The position numbers were made by a program, and so were the translations under genes. The notes under the pieces were generated by a model. It was not told where the DNA came from. It saw nothing but the letters and a program-made list of their open reading frames with translations, and did no database searches. From the NCBI GenBank assembly GCA_903920145.1, contig CAIXKV010000268.1:1-64000 (forward strand): DNA of 64,000 nucleotides, in the 5' to 3' direction. The DNA is from an uncultured Rhodospirillales bacterium (GTDB lineage Bacteria; Pseudomonadota; Alphaproteobacteria; Azospirillales; Azospirillaceae). Below are positions 16,667 to 25,182 of the stretch, in pieces (position 1 is the stretch's first letter; every line of letters starts with the position of its first letter).

Positions 16667-18655
16667 ATGAGCGACCTATTCAACGACACCCCGTCTTCCC
16701 CGAACCGCTACTCGGCCCACGACATCGAAGTGTTGGAAGGGTTGGAGCCCGTGCGTCGACGCCCCGGCATGTATATCGGCGGCACCGACGAACGCGCCCT
16801 TCACCATCTGGTGGCGGAGATTCTGGACAACGCCATGGACGAGGCGGTGGCCGGATATGCCAACCGAATCGACCTGGAGCTTGGCGCCGACGGCATCGTC
16901 ACTGTCCGCGACAATGGGCGCGGTATCCCGGTGGACGAACACCCCAAATATCCCGGAACCTCCGCTCTTGAAGTGATCCTGACCACCCTGCATTCCGGTG
17001 GCAAGTTTGGTGGCAAGGTCTATGCGACCTCGGGTGGATTGCACGGCGTCGGCCTGTCGGTGGTCAACGCCCTTTCGGATATGCTGTCGGTGGAAGTGGC
17101 GCGGGATCGCCAACTCTGGGTCCAAGACTACAGCCGGGGCCGGCCGCAGGGGCCCTTGGCGCTGCGGGGCAGCACCCCCAACCGCCGGGGCACCACCATC
17201 CGTTTTCATCCTGATCCCGAGATTTTCGGCGCCGAGGCCCGCTTCATTCCGTCCCGACTCTACCGATTGGCGCGATCCAAGGCTTATCTGTTTCGCGGAG
17301 TCGAAATCCGTTGGCGATGCGACGCAGACCTGCTCGGAGAGGGTAGCGACGTCCCGGCAACCGCCAGCCTCCGCTTTCCCGGCGGCCTGCTTGACTATCT
17401 GACCGCAGCCCTAGCCACGCGCACCACCGTCACCCCAACCGCTTTTTCTGGCGAAGCGACTTTTGCCGCCGATGCGGGCCGGGTTGAATGGGCGGTCGCT
17501 TGGCCTCAGGACGATGACGGATTCACCCACTCCTATTGCAACACCATTCCGACGCCCCAGGGTGGTAGCCACGAACAGGGGTTGCGTTCGGCCTTGACTC
17601 GTGCGCTTAAGGATCATGGAGAACGGATCGGAAACCGCCGAGCCAGCCAAATCACCGCCGACGACGTCTTCGGCGAAGCTGCGGTGCTCTTATCGGTGTT
17701 CATCCGGGAACCCCAGTTCCAGGGCCAAACCAAAGAAAAGCTGGCCTCGCCCGAAGCCACCCGGTTGGTGGAACAGGCGGTGAAGGATCGCTGCGACCAC
17801 TGGTTGTCAGGGGATCGCGCTGCCAGCGCCGCTTTGCTCGATCGGCTGATTGAAAAGGCCGAAGAACGCGTCCGTCGCCGCCAGTCCAAAGACCAAGCCC
17901 GGAAAACCGCCACCCGCAAGCTGCGGTTGCCCGGAAAGCTGGCCGATTGCGCTCGCACCGCCAGCGACGGCACCGAGCTATTCCTGGTGGAGGGCGACTC
18001 GGCGGGAGGTTCGGCCAAGCAGGCGCGGAACCGTGAAACTCAGGCGATTCTGCCGTTGCGCGGTAAAATTCTCAACGTCGCCTCGGCCAGCTTGGACAAA
18101 CTTCGAAGCAACCAGGAGATCAACGATCTGATCCAGGCGTTGGGGTGTGGCACAGGGCGAGAGTTTTCCAGCGACCGTCTGCGCTACGAAAAAGTGGTGA
18201 TCATGACCGATGCCGATGTGGACGGCGCTCACATTGCTTCGCTGCTGATGACTTTTTTCTACCGAGAAATGCCGGGTCTGATCCAGCATGGGCACTTGTT
18301 CCTGGCCATGCCGCCGCTGTACCGCCTATCAGCCGGGGGGAAAAGCGTTTACGCCCGAGACGACGCCCACAAAGACGAACTCATGCGTAAGATGTTTGCC
18401 GGCAAAGGAAAAGTCGAAATCAGCCGGTTCAAGGGGTTGGGGGAAATGCAGCCGGCCCAGCTCAAGGATACCACCATGGATCCTGCCAAGCGGCAAATGT
18501 TGCGGGTGGTGGTCCCGGACCCTCGAGATCCCGAAGCGGGAGAAGATGCCGAAGCCACCAAGACCTTGGTTGAAAAATTGATGGGGCGGAAACCGGAATT
18601 ACGATTCCGCTTTATCCAGGATAACGCTAAATTCGTCCAGGACATTGACGTTTAA
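16667..18655 (+). CDS. parE: DNA topoisomerase IV subunit B
   Basis: A 662-residue type IIA topoisomerase ATPase subunit, which with ParC decatenates replicated chromosomes. GHKL ATPase motifs: EILDNAMDEA near residue 47, DNGRGIPVD near 80, TSGGLHGVGLSVVNALS near 122. The TOPRIM domain has LVEGDSAGGSAKQ near 442 and the metal-binding DADVDGAH near 520. The C terminus FIQDNAKFVQDIDV is the usual ParE ending. ATG 16667 (MSDLF) was chosen; upstream in-frame ATGs precede no conserved sequence. It is in the same window as parC but 13 kb away. Confidence 0.96.
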   Translation: MSDLFNDTPSSPNRYSAHDIEVLEGLEPVRRRPGMYIGGTDERALHHLVAEILDNAMDEAVAGYANRIDLELGADGIVTVRDNGRGIPVDEHPKYPGTSALEVILTTLHSGGKFGGKVYATSGGLHGVGLSVVNALSDMLSVEVARDRQLWVQDYSRGRPQGPLALRGSTPNRRGTTIRFHPDPEIFGAEARFIPSRLYRLARSKAYLFRGVEIRWRCDADLLGEGSDVPATASLRFPGGLLDYLTAALATRTTVTPTAFSGEATFAADAGRVEWAVAWPQDDDGFTHSYCNTIPTPQGGSHEQGLRSALTRALKDHGERIGNRRASQITADDVFGEAAVLLSVFIREPQFQGQTKEKLASPEATRLVEQAVKDRCDHWLSGDRAASAALLDRLIEKAEERVRRRQSKDQARKTATRKLRLPGKLADCARTASDGTELFLVEGDSAGGSAKQARNRETQAILPLRGKILNVASASLDKLRSNQEINDLIQALGCGTGREFSSDRLRYEKVVIMTDADVDGAHIASLLMTFFYREMPGLIQHGHLFLAMPPLYRLSAGGKSVYARDDAHKDELMRKMFAGKGKVEISRFKGLGEMQPAQLKDTTMDPAKRQMLRVVVPDPRDPEAGEDAEATKTLVEKLMGRKPELRFRFIQDNAKFVQDIDV

Positions 18656-18692
18656 AGAAATGGTCGCTAGAGGTTCCTGGGAGTGCGGAGGC

Positions 18693-18735
18693 CGCCCGCT
18701 CTTTTCTTCGAGGCGGGCGAGGCTCTCGCTTTTTG
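18693..18735 (+). terminator. Probable parE terminator
   Basis: Inverted repeat CGCCCGC (18693-18699) and GCGGGCG (18713-18719) with a 13-nt loop, followed 11 bp later by TTTTT at 18731-18735. It sits 38 bp after the parE stop. Confidence 0.5.
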
Positions 18736-18809
18736 ATTTGGTTAACGCGAACCAGATTTAGCTAACGCGAACCATGAGGAAGTGCAATTCAAAGACCTGA
18801 TAGGCTATT

Positions 18810-19106
18810 TCAATTCGCCTTGAGGCCTCGTCCCTCTCCCTGAAACGGCTGAACGTAAACCGAGCGCAAAAATAGCCACAGGGCATCGGCGAAATCGGCT
18901 TCAGGAAACTCAAGCCGGGCAAAACGATAAAGTGCGGCGCTGGTGGTTTGGCAGTCCCTGGCCAAATCATCAAGTCCCCGCCACAAATTAGCCGCCATTT
19001 CGACCGCGCAAAGAGTGCCGGTTCGTGGGTCGGTGATATGACGAACGCAGGGCTCCAGTCCCTCTTCGTCAAGACTAGCAAGAGCGTGCTCAAGGGCGTT
19101 AGACAT
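18810..19106 (-). CDS. Small hypothetical protein, possibly ribbon-helix-helix-like
   Basis: A 98-residue protein from ATG 19106, preceded by a strong AAGGAG. No certain family. The central segment (TLCAVEMAANLWRGLDDLA ... FADALWLFLRSVYV) has the same spacing of hydrophobic positions as the RHH_4 domain of the protein at 19837-20478: a beta strand, a helix with L..L..A, a linker, then an A.W.FL..Y helix. It could be a diverged DNA-binding or antitoxin-like protein. This is a by-eye comparison only. Confidence 0.6.
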   Translation of the reverse strand: MSNALEHALASLDEEGLEPCVRHITDPRTGTLCAVEMAANLWRGLDDLARDCQTTSAALYRFARLEFPEADFADALWLFLRSVYVQPFQGEGRGLKAN

Positions 19107-19614
19107 CAACGACTCCTTCATGCGCACACCCGAGAGTCACAAGCGCAACAAAGCTGAAAGGTCAGCCTTAGCCTCCCTCGTCTGCTGAAATTACGACCGC
19201 GTGAGGAACCGGGAGAGCACGACGCGAATACGGCACGATCCAAATTGCTCATAGGACGGATAGCCCTTTCATCGTCATTCCAAATCAGGCCCGCAGAGAG
19301 GAGGAGGACAAAGCAATCACCTACTAACGGACGATGCCCGGATTGGCTCTTCCAGTCAACAGCGAAAATAGAAAAAACGCTCCCCCTCGCTTAGGAAGGG
19401 CGCCATTAAGAGTTGCAATTAAAGCCAACAACAAAGCGAAAATCCCACCATGCCTGGGCATTCCTACAATATCATAACCATCTGAATGCAAACAAAAGCC
19501 GCTCCGAACCAACACAGATTGATCCGATTTTTATAATTTACGGTCGACAACGACACCCGATCCCGAGAGTAATTCGAGTGGTCAAACCGACAAGGGGATC
19601 GTGGCAATAATTTC
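19107..19614. other. Long non-coding stretch upstream of a mosaic repeat
   Basis: About 500 bp with no supported gene. A 63-codon minus-strand frame (19324-19515) has a hydrophobic centre but no credible ribosome-binding site. The region probably holds the promoter of the small gene ending at 18810; I found no convincing -35/-10 pair. Confidence 0.4.
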
Positions 19615-19805
19615 CTATGATACCGGCGAGCCACAACACTCATAACCATCGGGCCTTGATGGTGACTCATCAAGGCTGCCCTCAGACGCCGGGCGGGCGC
19701 CTCCGCGCCCCCTAGAGTCCACACACTGGGGCTTCGCGTCCACGAGGACGCGGAACCGTCGTCGCGGCCCGAGGGCCGGCGACGTGTCTCGTTGTCATGG
19801 GCCGC
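19615..19805. repeat. Complete mosaic repeat
   Basis: The most complete copy. It has, in order, the half-module TACCGGCGAGCCACAACACT (19621), hairpin CCTTGATG-GTGACT-CATCAAGG (19654-19675), CTGCCCTCAGACGCCGGGCG core, GCGCCCCCTAGAGTCCACAC (as at base 43), hairpin CGCGTCC-ACGA-GGACGCG (19735-19752), and GTCGCGGCCCGAGGGCCGGC leading to CGTGTC. It shares a long, nearly identical stretch with the tandem units at 1-206. Confidence 0.9.
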
Positions 19806-19836
19806 CGGCATCACAAATCAATGGGTTTGTCCGGGA

Positions 19837-20478
19837 TCAGTTGGCCACGGCTTCGTCGGCGGTCACAGGGCCTGCCGCCCGCCGAGGCCGCCCGCTGGTC
19901 TTGTCCTCGCCCGACGACGCATTCCGGGTTCGACGCCGCCGGGGCGCCTGAGGTGCTGACATTTCGGTGGAAGGCACCGGATCAAAGGGGGTTCCGGCCA
20001 AAGGATAACCGCACCCATGGCCAGCCAAGCGATGTCCTTCGTCGGTGGCAGCACTTTGAAAGTACGACATAATGTGGATGCGAATCGCAGCGGTCAAGGT
20101 ATAGCCCCGCAATCGCCCGCGCTCCTGGATCAGGGTGCATAACTCGTTAACCGAAATCCGCTCCCGCTCGGCGGCATCGTAAAGTGCCCGGAGATGAAAA
20201 GCGTCTAGCCTCACGCTGGTCCGCTTGCCATCGACCACAATATTGCGCGACGGCAGGCTACGACTGGCACTTTTGGCGCCGACCCTTCGGCCCGACTGGG
20301 AAGCCTCTGCCGCTTCGCCTTCTGCGACAGCATTGGCGCACGACTCGGCCTCTTCGCCCGTCGGGTGAGAGATATTGACCTCGGCGGCGGCGCCCGCCCG
20401 TAGCGGCAACAACGACCGCTTTGCTTCAAGGCCGCCAGCCGGCGGTTTTTCCTGATGAATGGTCCGGTCTTTCGACAT
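19837..20478 (-). CDS. Ribbon-helix-helix domain protein
   Basis: A 213-residue protein. Residues about 78-145 are a ribbon-helix-helix domain of the RHH_4 type (SRNIVVDGKRTSVRLDAF strand, ALYDAAERERISVNELCTL helix, then TLTAAIRIHIMSYFQ). This suggests a small DNA-binding regulator. The N-terminal 75 residues and the C-terminal 60 are low complexity (Ala/Glu- and Arg/Pro-rich) and probably disordered. ATG 20478 with AGGGAAG upstream. Targets are unknown. The gene ends about 30 bp after the large mosaic repeat. Confidence 0.8.
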   Translation of the reverse strand: MSKDRTIHQEKPPAGGLEAKRSLLPLRAGAAAEVNISHPTGEEAESCANAVAEGEAAEASQSGRRVGAKSASRSLPSRNIVVDGKRTSVRLDAFHLRALYDAAERERISVNELCTLIQERGRLRGYTLTAAIRIHIMSYFQSAATDEGHRLAGHGCGYPLAGTPFDPVPSTEMSAPQAPRRRRTRNASSGEDKTSGRPRRAAGPVTADEAVAN

Positions 20479-20672
20479 GCGACGCGCTTCCCTGGCACCG
20501 TTGGCGTTGATGGACGGCTTACCGGCTCACCGGTCACGACCATCGTTGTTATGAAGTCTAATCAGTGCGCAAAGAATTTCAATCATTCGCCGCCATTCTC
20601 AAGCGAACAAAACAAAAGAATGCAATAGCATGCGATAAAGCTTGGATGACACCACCCTAAAGACCATCTCGA

Positions 20673-20945
20673 TTAGACATCCTCCGCCGGAGTCAGGGTG
20701 CGCAAACCAATGGCGTGAACCCGCCCAGCCAACTCTTCAGCGAGTATATCGTAGACCATCCGGTGTCGTTCCACTCGGGACTGCCCCTCGAATAGGGCCG
20801 ACACCACGGTCAGATGAAAATGGCTTTCGCCTTCGGGATGATGCCCGCCGTGCCCCTGATGGCGGGCCGAGTCGTCGTTGATCACCAAGCGACTCGGAGT
20901 CAACGCTGCGGTCAGTTTTTGTTCAATTCGGGCGGAAATGGTCAT
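20673..20945 (-). CDS. bolA: BolA family protein
   Basis: A 90-residue BolA-like protein, a small class II KH-fold protein that works with monothiol glutaredoxins in iron-sulfur/iron handling and in stress morphology. Signature segments are RIEQKLTAAL at the N terminus, SHFHLTVVSALFEGQSRVERHR (41-62, containing the conserved His) and VYDILAEEL. It is divergent from the J-domain gene and cobS; bolA / J-domain / cobS is a recurrent alphaproteobacterial arrangement. The start ATG lies at 20945. Confidence 0.92.
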   Translation of the reverse strand: MTISARIEQKLTAALTPSRLVINDDSARHQGHGGHHPEGESHFHLTVVSALFEGQSRVERHRMVYDILAEELAGRVHAIGLRTLTPAEDV

Positions 20946-21088
20946 TGATCTGCCTCTGTCTCGGGATTATGCCGCTGGTTGTGCCAACCAGCCTTCATGA
21001 CTTGAGGGCGGGCCGGCCTTTTCGTCAAGACGGCCTTTCCGGCAGCCTGCGCTTGTCAGAGGCGCAAACGCGGGCGATAATCGGGGCC

Positions 21089-21700
21089 ATGCGAAAACCG
21101 GATGTTCAGGTCTCGTCTCACCCCGCTGCTGGCAACGCACCGTCGACTCGCCTGTGCGACTGTCCGGGGTGCCTTGCCGTTGGTGACTATCCGGCCCCCA
21201 AGGCTCGCGACCGATTAAGAGACTATTTTTGGTTCTGCCTCGGCCATGTGCGCGAATACAACCGCGCCTGGGACTTCTACGCTGGCATGTCCCCGGCTGA
21301 AATTGAAGTCGAGCTGCGATCCGACACCACTTGGCAACGCCCTACTTGGCCATTGGGCGCTTGGCGCCTGTACGAGCAAAGAATGCGAAGCCGGGCGCGC
21401 GGCGAGGATGAGGCTCCGTTCGGACGCGGTGACAGTGGTCGGGACGAAGACGCCAGCACGGGCGACGGCGAAGGCCGGAGGAGGCGCCCTCCATCCAGTC
21501 CCGAAGACGCAGCCCGGCGCGTGCTTAATCTGGAGCCAACCGCCAGCTTCACCGAAATCAAGACACGCTACCGCGAACTGGTCAAAAAACACCACCCCGA
21601 TGCCAACGGCGGCGATAAGCACGCCGAGGAACGGTTGAAGCAAATCAACCAAGCCTATACCACCCTTAAGACCCACAACGGCCTTCAGTCCGGTCGGTAA
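21089..21700 (+). CDS. J-domain (DnaJ-like) protein
   Basis: A 203-residue protein. The N-terminal half (about residues 20-105) holds a conserved cysteine pair region CDCPGC and the [22 protein letters not shown] signature of an alphaproteobacterial family, followed by a charged linker. The C-terminal J domain (about 140-198) has [20 protein letters not shown] and the HPD tripeptide ([10 protein letters not shown]) needed to stimulate DnaK ATPase. ATG 21089 was chosen; upstream in-frame TTG codons lie over the bolA start. It sits 43 bp upstream of cobS and is likely co-transcribed with it. Confidence 0.9.
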   Translation: MRKPDVQVSSHPAAGNAPSTRLCDCPGCLAVGDYPAPKARDRLRDYFWFCLGHVREYNRAWDFYAGMSPAEIEVELRSDTTWQRPTWPLGAWRLYEQRMRSRARGEDEAPFGRGDSGRDEDASTGDGEGRRRRPPSSPEDAARRVLNLEPTASFTEIKTRYRELVKKHHPDANGGDKHAEERLKQINQAYTTLKTHNGLQSGR

Positions 21701-21743
21701 TTACCGACCTTCCCCGATCAGCGACGAAAGAACGGCGTTTCCG

Positions 21744-22736
21744 ATGGCTAACCCAAGCAACACAGCCAAATCCGATCACATGCCGGACACCAAAGTTTCG
21801 GTGCGCCAGCATTTCGGTATCGATAGTGATATGGAGGTTCCGGCGTTCAGCCAGGCATCCGAGCATGTCCCCACAATCGACTCAGCCTATCGCTTTGATC
21901 GCGACACCACTATGGCCATCTTGGCTGGGTTTGCCTACAACCGTCGCGTGATGATTCAGGGCTATCATGGGACCGGGAAATCGACTCATATTGAACAGGT
22001 CGCGGCACGGCTCAATTGGCCCTGCATTCGGATCAACCTGGACAGCCATATCAGCCGGATCGACCTGATCGGCAAGGATGCCATCGTGCTGCGTGATGGT
22101 AAGCAGGTGACCGAGTACCGAGAGGGACTGTTACCGTGGGCGCTCCAGCACCCTTGCGCGTTGGTCTTTGACGAATACGACGCAGGCCGCCCCGACGTCA
22201 TGTTTGTGATCCAGCGGGTACTGGAGGTCGAAGGCAAGTTGACATTGCTCGATCAGAATCGCGTGATCCACCCGCATCCAGCCTTTCGGCTGTTTTCCAC
22301 CTCGAACACCATCGGCCTTGGCGACACGACCGGCCTTTATCACGGCACCCAGCAGATCAACCAAGGACAGATGGACCGCTGGAACATTGTGGCCACTCTG
22401 AACTACCTGCCCCACAAAGAAGAAGTCGGCATTGTGCTGGCCAAGGTTCCACACTATGACCAGCCGAAGGGCCGCGAACAGGTCGCCGCCATGGTCCGTC
22501 TCGCCGACCTCACTCGCGCCGGTTTTATCAATGGCGACATCTCTACCGTAATGTCCCCCCGAACGGTGATTACGTGGGCAGAAAATACCAATATTTTCAA
22601 TGATATAGCCTTCGCTTTCCGAGTCACTTTTCTCAATAAGTGCGACGAGGTCGAGCGGCCAATCATTGCTGAATATTATCAACGTTGCTTTGGTGTGGAT
22701 TTGCCCGAGACCGGGATCAAGGCAACCCTGGTGTAG
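21744..22736 (+). CDS. cobS: Cobaltochelatase subunit CobS (AAA+ ATPase)
   Basis: A 330-residue MoxR-like AAA+ ATPase of the aerobic cobalamin pathway. With CobT and CobN it inserts Co2+ into hydrogenobyrinic acid a,c-diamide. N-terminal [19 protein letters not shown] is the CobS hallmark. Walker [10 protein letters not shown] is near residue 73, Walker [11 protein letters not shown] near 138, and sensor/arginine regions [11 protein letters not shown] and MDRWNI follow. The length matches CobS. The usual partner cobT, normally next to cobS, is absent downstream; a repeat and an unrelated small gene follow. Confidence 0.95.
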   Translation: MANPSNTAKSDHMPDTKVSVRQHFGIDSDMEVPAFSQASEHVPTIDSAYRFDRDTTMAILAGFAYNRRVMIQGYHGTGKSTHIEQVAARLNWPCIRINLDSHISRIDLIGKDAIVLRDGKQVTEYREGLLPWALQHPCALVFDEYDAGRPDVMFVIQRVLEVEGKLTLLDQNRVIHPHPAFRLFSTSNTIGLGDTTGLYHGTQQINQGQMDRWNIVATLNYLPHKEEVGIVLAKVPHYDQPKGREQVAAMVRLADLTRAGFINGDISTVMSPRTVITWAENTNIFNDIAFAFRVTFLNKCDEVERPIIAEYYQRCFGVDLPETGIKATLV

Positions 22737-22797
22737 CGGGATACAGGGCGTAATCGGCTGACGGCTGCCCTCCTTCTGGCAACGGGGGCGAGTTTAT

Positions 22798-22852
22798 GCC
22801 ATCGAGCCTTGATGGGGCAGCCTCGGAAGCTCAACATCAAGGCCCGGTAAGC
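22798..22852. repeat. Mosaic repeat fragment (hairpin) after cobS
   Basis: GCCTTGATG (22806-22814) and CATCAAGGC (22835-22843) form a 9-bp stem with a 20-nt loop, preceded by CCATCGA. It could end cobS transcription. Confidence 0.65.
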
Positions 22853-23008
22853 CATGATGATTCCAGAGTGACGGATCTGCGGCTATATCATGGGTGATGA
22901 TCCCCCATTCAGCCCATTTGTCAGATGAGACCTGATCGTTCCCGCTGCGTTATCGTTGGATGGGGCATTGGGGCGTTGGGTTGCGGCCAAGGCAGAGGGA
23001 GGATAACG

Positions 23009-23296
23009 ATGATCACGTTGCGGGACTGCGTCGATTTATCCGGCGTTGAGCCTGGCGAAATTGACGCTGTGGCGGAACATGAAGGGCTTTCGTTCATTGT
23101 CGCCATGGAAAAAGGGGCGTGGATGTTGGATCAAAGTTGGGGGGCGGCAGCTCTTCGACAGATCATTAGGGACGATGTGGCGGTGGCTGCTGCGCGCGGT
23201 GCCTCTCAGCATGTTCAGGAACTCAGAGTGACTTACCAAGTCACCGATCACCGCTTGCCCCCCGGCCAGGATCGACGTCGAGATTTTCGTCATTGA
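23009..23296 (+). CDS. Small hypothetical protein, 95 residues
   Basis: A soluble small protein (MITLRDCVDLSGVEPGEIDA at the N terminus) with no recognised domain and no signal peptide. ATG 23009 is preceded by a very good site (AGAGGGAGG, spacing 6), which strongly supports expression; a longer frame from 22925 lacks this. It ends in a basic tail (DRRRDFRH). Followed directly by a mosaic repeat. Confidence 0.65.
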   Translation: MITLRDCVDLSGVEPGEIDAVAEHEGLSFIVAMEKGAWMLDQSWGAAALRQIIRDDVAVAAARGASQHVQELRVTYQVTDHRLPPGQDRRRDFRH

Positions 23297-23430
23297 TGTC
23301 GGGCTGCGCCCTTGGCTTCGCGCGCAGGGGCGCGTGGGGCCGCCGTCACGGTTCGAGGACCGGCGACGTGTCATTGTCATGGGCCCGTCGGTACGAGGGG
23401 CGCTTTGATTGTGTCAACCTCAAAGCACCT
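23293..23430. repeat. Mosaic repeat with TTTGA hairpin
   Basis: Contains GCGCCCTTGGCTTCGCGCGC (compare 7330-7350), then GACCGGCGACGTGTCATTGT followed by CATGGGCCCGTCGGTA (palindromic module), then a hairpin GCTTTGA (23402-23408) / TCAAAGC (23420-23426). It lies between the 95-residue protein gene and the L,D-transpeptidase gene. Confidence 0.75.
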
Positions 23431-23493
23431 TGGTATAAGGAGCCCGCGCGGCGCCGGGTCAGGCGCTTGCCACGGCGAAGGGGCGGAGAGTTA

Positions 23494-24441
23494 ATGATGG
23501 TTAAGGGTGTGAGCCCGTCCAGCGGGACTTGGAGCGGGAAGGCGTGGGGTTCGGCGGTGGTTGGGGGGCTGGCGCTGGCGGCAGGGCTCCTGCCGACGCC
23601 CGCTGTCTGTGCCGACCACAATATCATCGGTGCGGTCAGCACCTATGTTGTCGAGCATGATGATACATTGCTGGACGTTGCTCGGCGGTTTGACGTGGGA
23701 TTCGTCGCGCTGGTGGCGGCCAATCCCGGTGTGGACCCTTGGCTGCCGGGGGAAGGGCTGACCGTGCTGTTGCCGACGGCTCATATTCTGCCCGACGCAC
23801 CGCGTCGCGGCCTCGTGATCAATCTGACCGAGATGCGGCTGTATTACTACCGCCAGCCCGGTATGGACCCGGAGACGCATCCGGTCGGAATCGGCAGCGA
23901 AGGCAAGGATACTCCGTTGGGGACCACCAACATTGTCCGCAAGCAGGCGAATCCGACATGGTACGTTCCGGCCTCGATTCGGGCCGAAAAGCCCGAGCTG
24001 CCGGCGGTGATGCCGCCTGGCCCGGATAATCCGATGGGGCTTTATGCTCTCTATCTTGGTTTTACCGGGGGGAGCTTTCGGATTCACGGCACGAATCAGC
24101 CATTCGCAGTTGGCCGCCGGGTGACCCACGGCTGCATGCGGCTTTATCCCGAAGATATTGAAGACTTGTTCCGAAAGGTGGAGCCAGGAACGTCAGCCAC
24201 CTTTGTTGACCAGCCGGTCAAGGTCGCATGGCAGGACGGCGAGCTTTACATGGAGGCTCACCCCTCCAAGGCCCAGGCCGATCAATTAGAGCAAGAGCAC
24301 CACATGTCCGACGAACCGGCGGAAGGGGCTCTGGAGCTTGCCATCAAAGCCGCAGGCGACGCCAAGGACCGCCTGGATATTCCGACCATCGAACGGGTCA
24401 GCATTGAACGGCGGGGATACCCGATCCGCATCACCCAGTGA
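23494..24441 (+). CDS. LysM and YkuD domain L,D-transpeptidase
   Basis: A 315-residue envelope enzyme. It has a signal peptide (about 1-40, ending PAVCA), a LysM peptidoglycan-binding domain (about 50-95: YVVEHDDTLLDVARRFDV ... NPGVDPWLPGEGLTVLLP) and a YkuD catalytic domain (about 108-245). The active-site motif is complete: HGTN (near 191) and VTHGCMRL (near 209) with the nucleophilic Cys. It forms 3-3 cross-links or attaches lipoprotein to peptidoglycan. The C-terminal 70 residues are a helical extension. ATG 23494 with GGAGAG upstream. The next gene, convergent, is an Lpp-like lipoprotein, a possible substrate (inference). Confidence 0.92.
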   Translation: MMVKGVSPSSGTWSGKAWGSAVVGGLALAAGLLPTPAVCADHNIIGAVSTYVVEHDDTLLDVARRFDVGFVALVAANPGVDPWLPGEGLTVLLPTAHILPDAPRRGLVINLTEMRLYYYRQPGMDPETHPVGIGSEGKDTPLGTTNIVRKQANPTWYVPASIRAEKPELPAVMPPGPDNPMGLYALYLGFTGGSFRIHGTNQPFAVGRRVTHGCMRLYPEDIEDLFRKVEPGTSATFVDQPVKVAWQDGELYMEAHPSKAQADQLEQEHHMSDEPAEGALELAIKAAGDAKDRLDIPTIERVSIERRGYPIRITQ

Positions 24442-24471
24442 CGGGAAAGGGTATCCCCAGCCGGTACTATC

Positions 24472-24702
24472 TTACTTGTGCATGGAGTGGTTGAACATCC
24501 GCTCCACGCGCTCGGCCGCAGCCTGAGCCGCCTGAGCCGACGCCGCAGCCTGAGCCGCCTGGGCCTGAGCCGCCTGAGCCGCCTGAAGCGCGGCGGCAGC
24601 TTGCTGACGGGCCTGCTCGTCGGTGGTGTTGCAGGCGCTGGCGCCGAGGGTCACGACGGCCAGAACGGCGAGAGTGGCGAAGGACTTCGCGAACTTCTTC
24701 AT
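24472..24702 (-). CDS. Alanine-zipper outer-membrane lipoprotein (Lpp/OprI-like)
   Basis: A 76-residue lipoprotein. Signal peptide MKKFAKSFATLAVLAVVTLG ends in the lipobox G-A-S-A-C, with lipidated Cys at residue 24. The mature part is a helix of A-A-Q-A-A-Q repeats like the alanine zipper of OprI/Lpp, ending in a lysine (FNHSMHK), the residue by which Lpp is joined to peptidoglycan. ATG 24702 was chosen because it begins the signal peptide, with GGAGG 12 bp upstream. It stands 30 bp from the stop of the convergent L,D-transpeptidase. Confidence 0.9.
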   Translation of the reverse strand: MKKFAKSFATLAVLAVVTLGASACNTTDEQARQQAAAALQAAQAAQAQAAQAAASAQAAQAAAERVERMFNHSMHK

Positions 24703-25100
24703 CTGAATAGTGCCTCCAAAGTGCAACGGATCACTAACGGTCACTGTGCGACCCCGTTCCGTTGCGGGTTACAAAGACTGACGGACTGAACGATCAACAA
24801 TCGCACAACGTCAGGTCCGGGACGTTGCTGACAAGCCCGGAGTTTGGTCTGTGTCAGCAACCTCCGCACCCGACTTCCCGATTCGCGAAATCAATAAACG
24901 AAACCGCAGGGGATGGGGAAGCCCGTTGTGCGTTGCGGAGAGTATACAAGCCCAAAGGTCGAGTGGCGAGACTCCATTCGTTAAACTGCCCGAGAACGGT
25001 CAATGAGAAGCGGGCTGTGTTCTGACGGTCGCGCTTTTGGGACCGTGTCGGCTGTTTAGCCCGGTGGGCAGGTATGCGCGGCTGAGGCTGGCGCCTATTC
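24703..25100. other. Intergenic region, lipoprotein gene / marR
   Basis: About 400 bp with no supported gene. It contains an inverted repeat AACGTC...GACGTT near 24807-24826 and should carry the lipoprotein promoter on the minus strand. Short frames on both strands lack coding character. Confidence 0.4.
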
Positions 25101-25117
25101 ATAAGCATGCTTATAAT
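25101..25117 (+). promoter_or_regulatory. Palindrome overlapping a TATAAT box upstream of marR
   Basis: ATAAGCATGCTTAT (25101-25114) is a perfect 14-bp palindrome. Its right arm overlaps a consensus -10 box, TATAAT (25112-25117), about 66 bp upstream of the marR ATG. This is the geometry expected for an autorepressor operator. The -35 region is poor. The string CTTATAATA is shared with the site upstream of emrA. Confidence 0.55.
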
Positions 25118-25182
25118 AGCCGAGCTTGTTATCTCACCGCTCCGTTTCCGCCGTTGATCGGCTTCTTGTCACAGGCGTCTTG

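Noticed and set aside
19324-19515. 63-codon minus-strand frame with a hydrophobic centre, possible small membrane protein
   Set aside because: No credible ribosome-binding site, ordinary intergenic composition and no neighbour that would give it a context.
24854-25108. 84-codon minus-strand frame in the marR upstream region
   Set aside because: No coding bias or domain, and it runs across the marR promoter palindrome.
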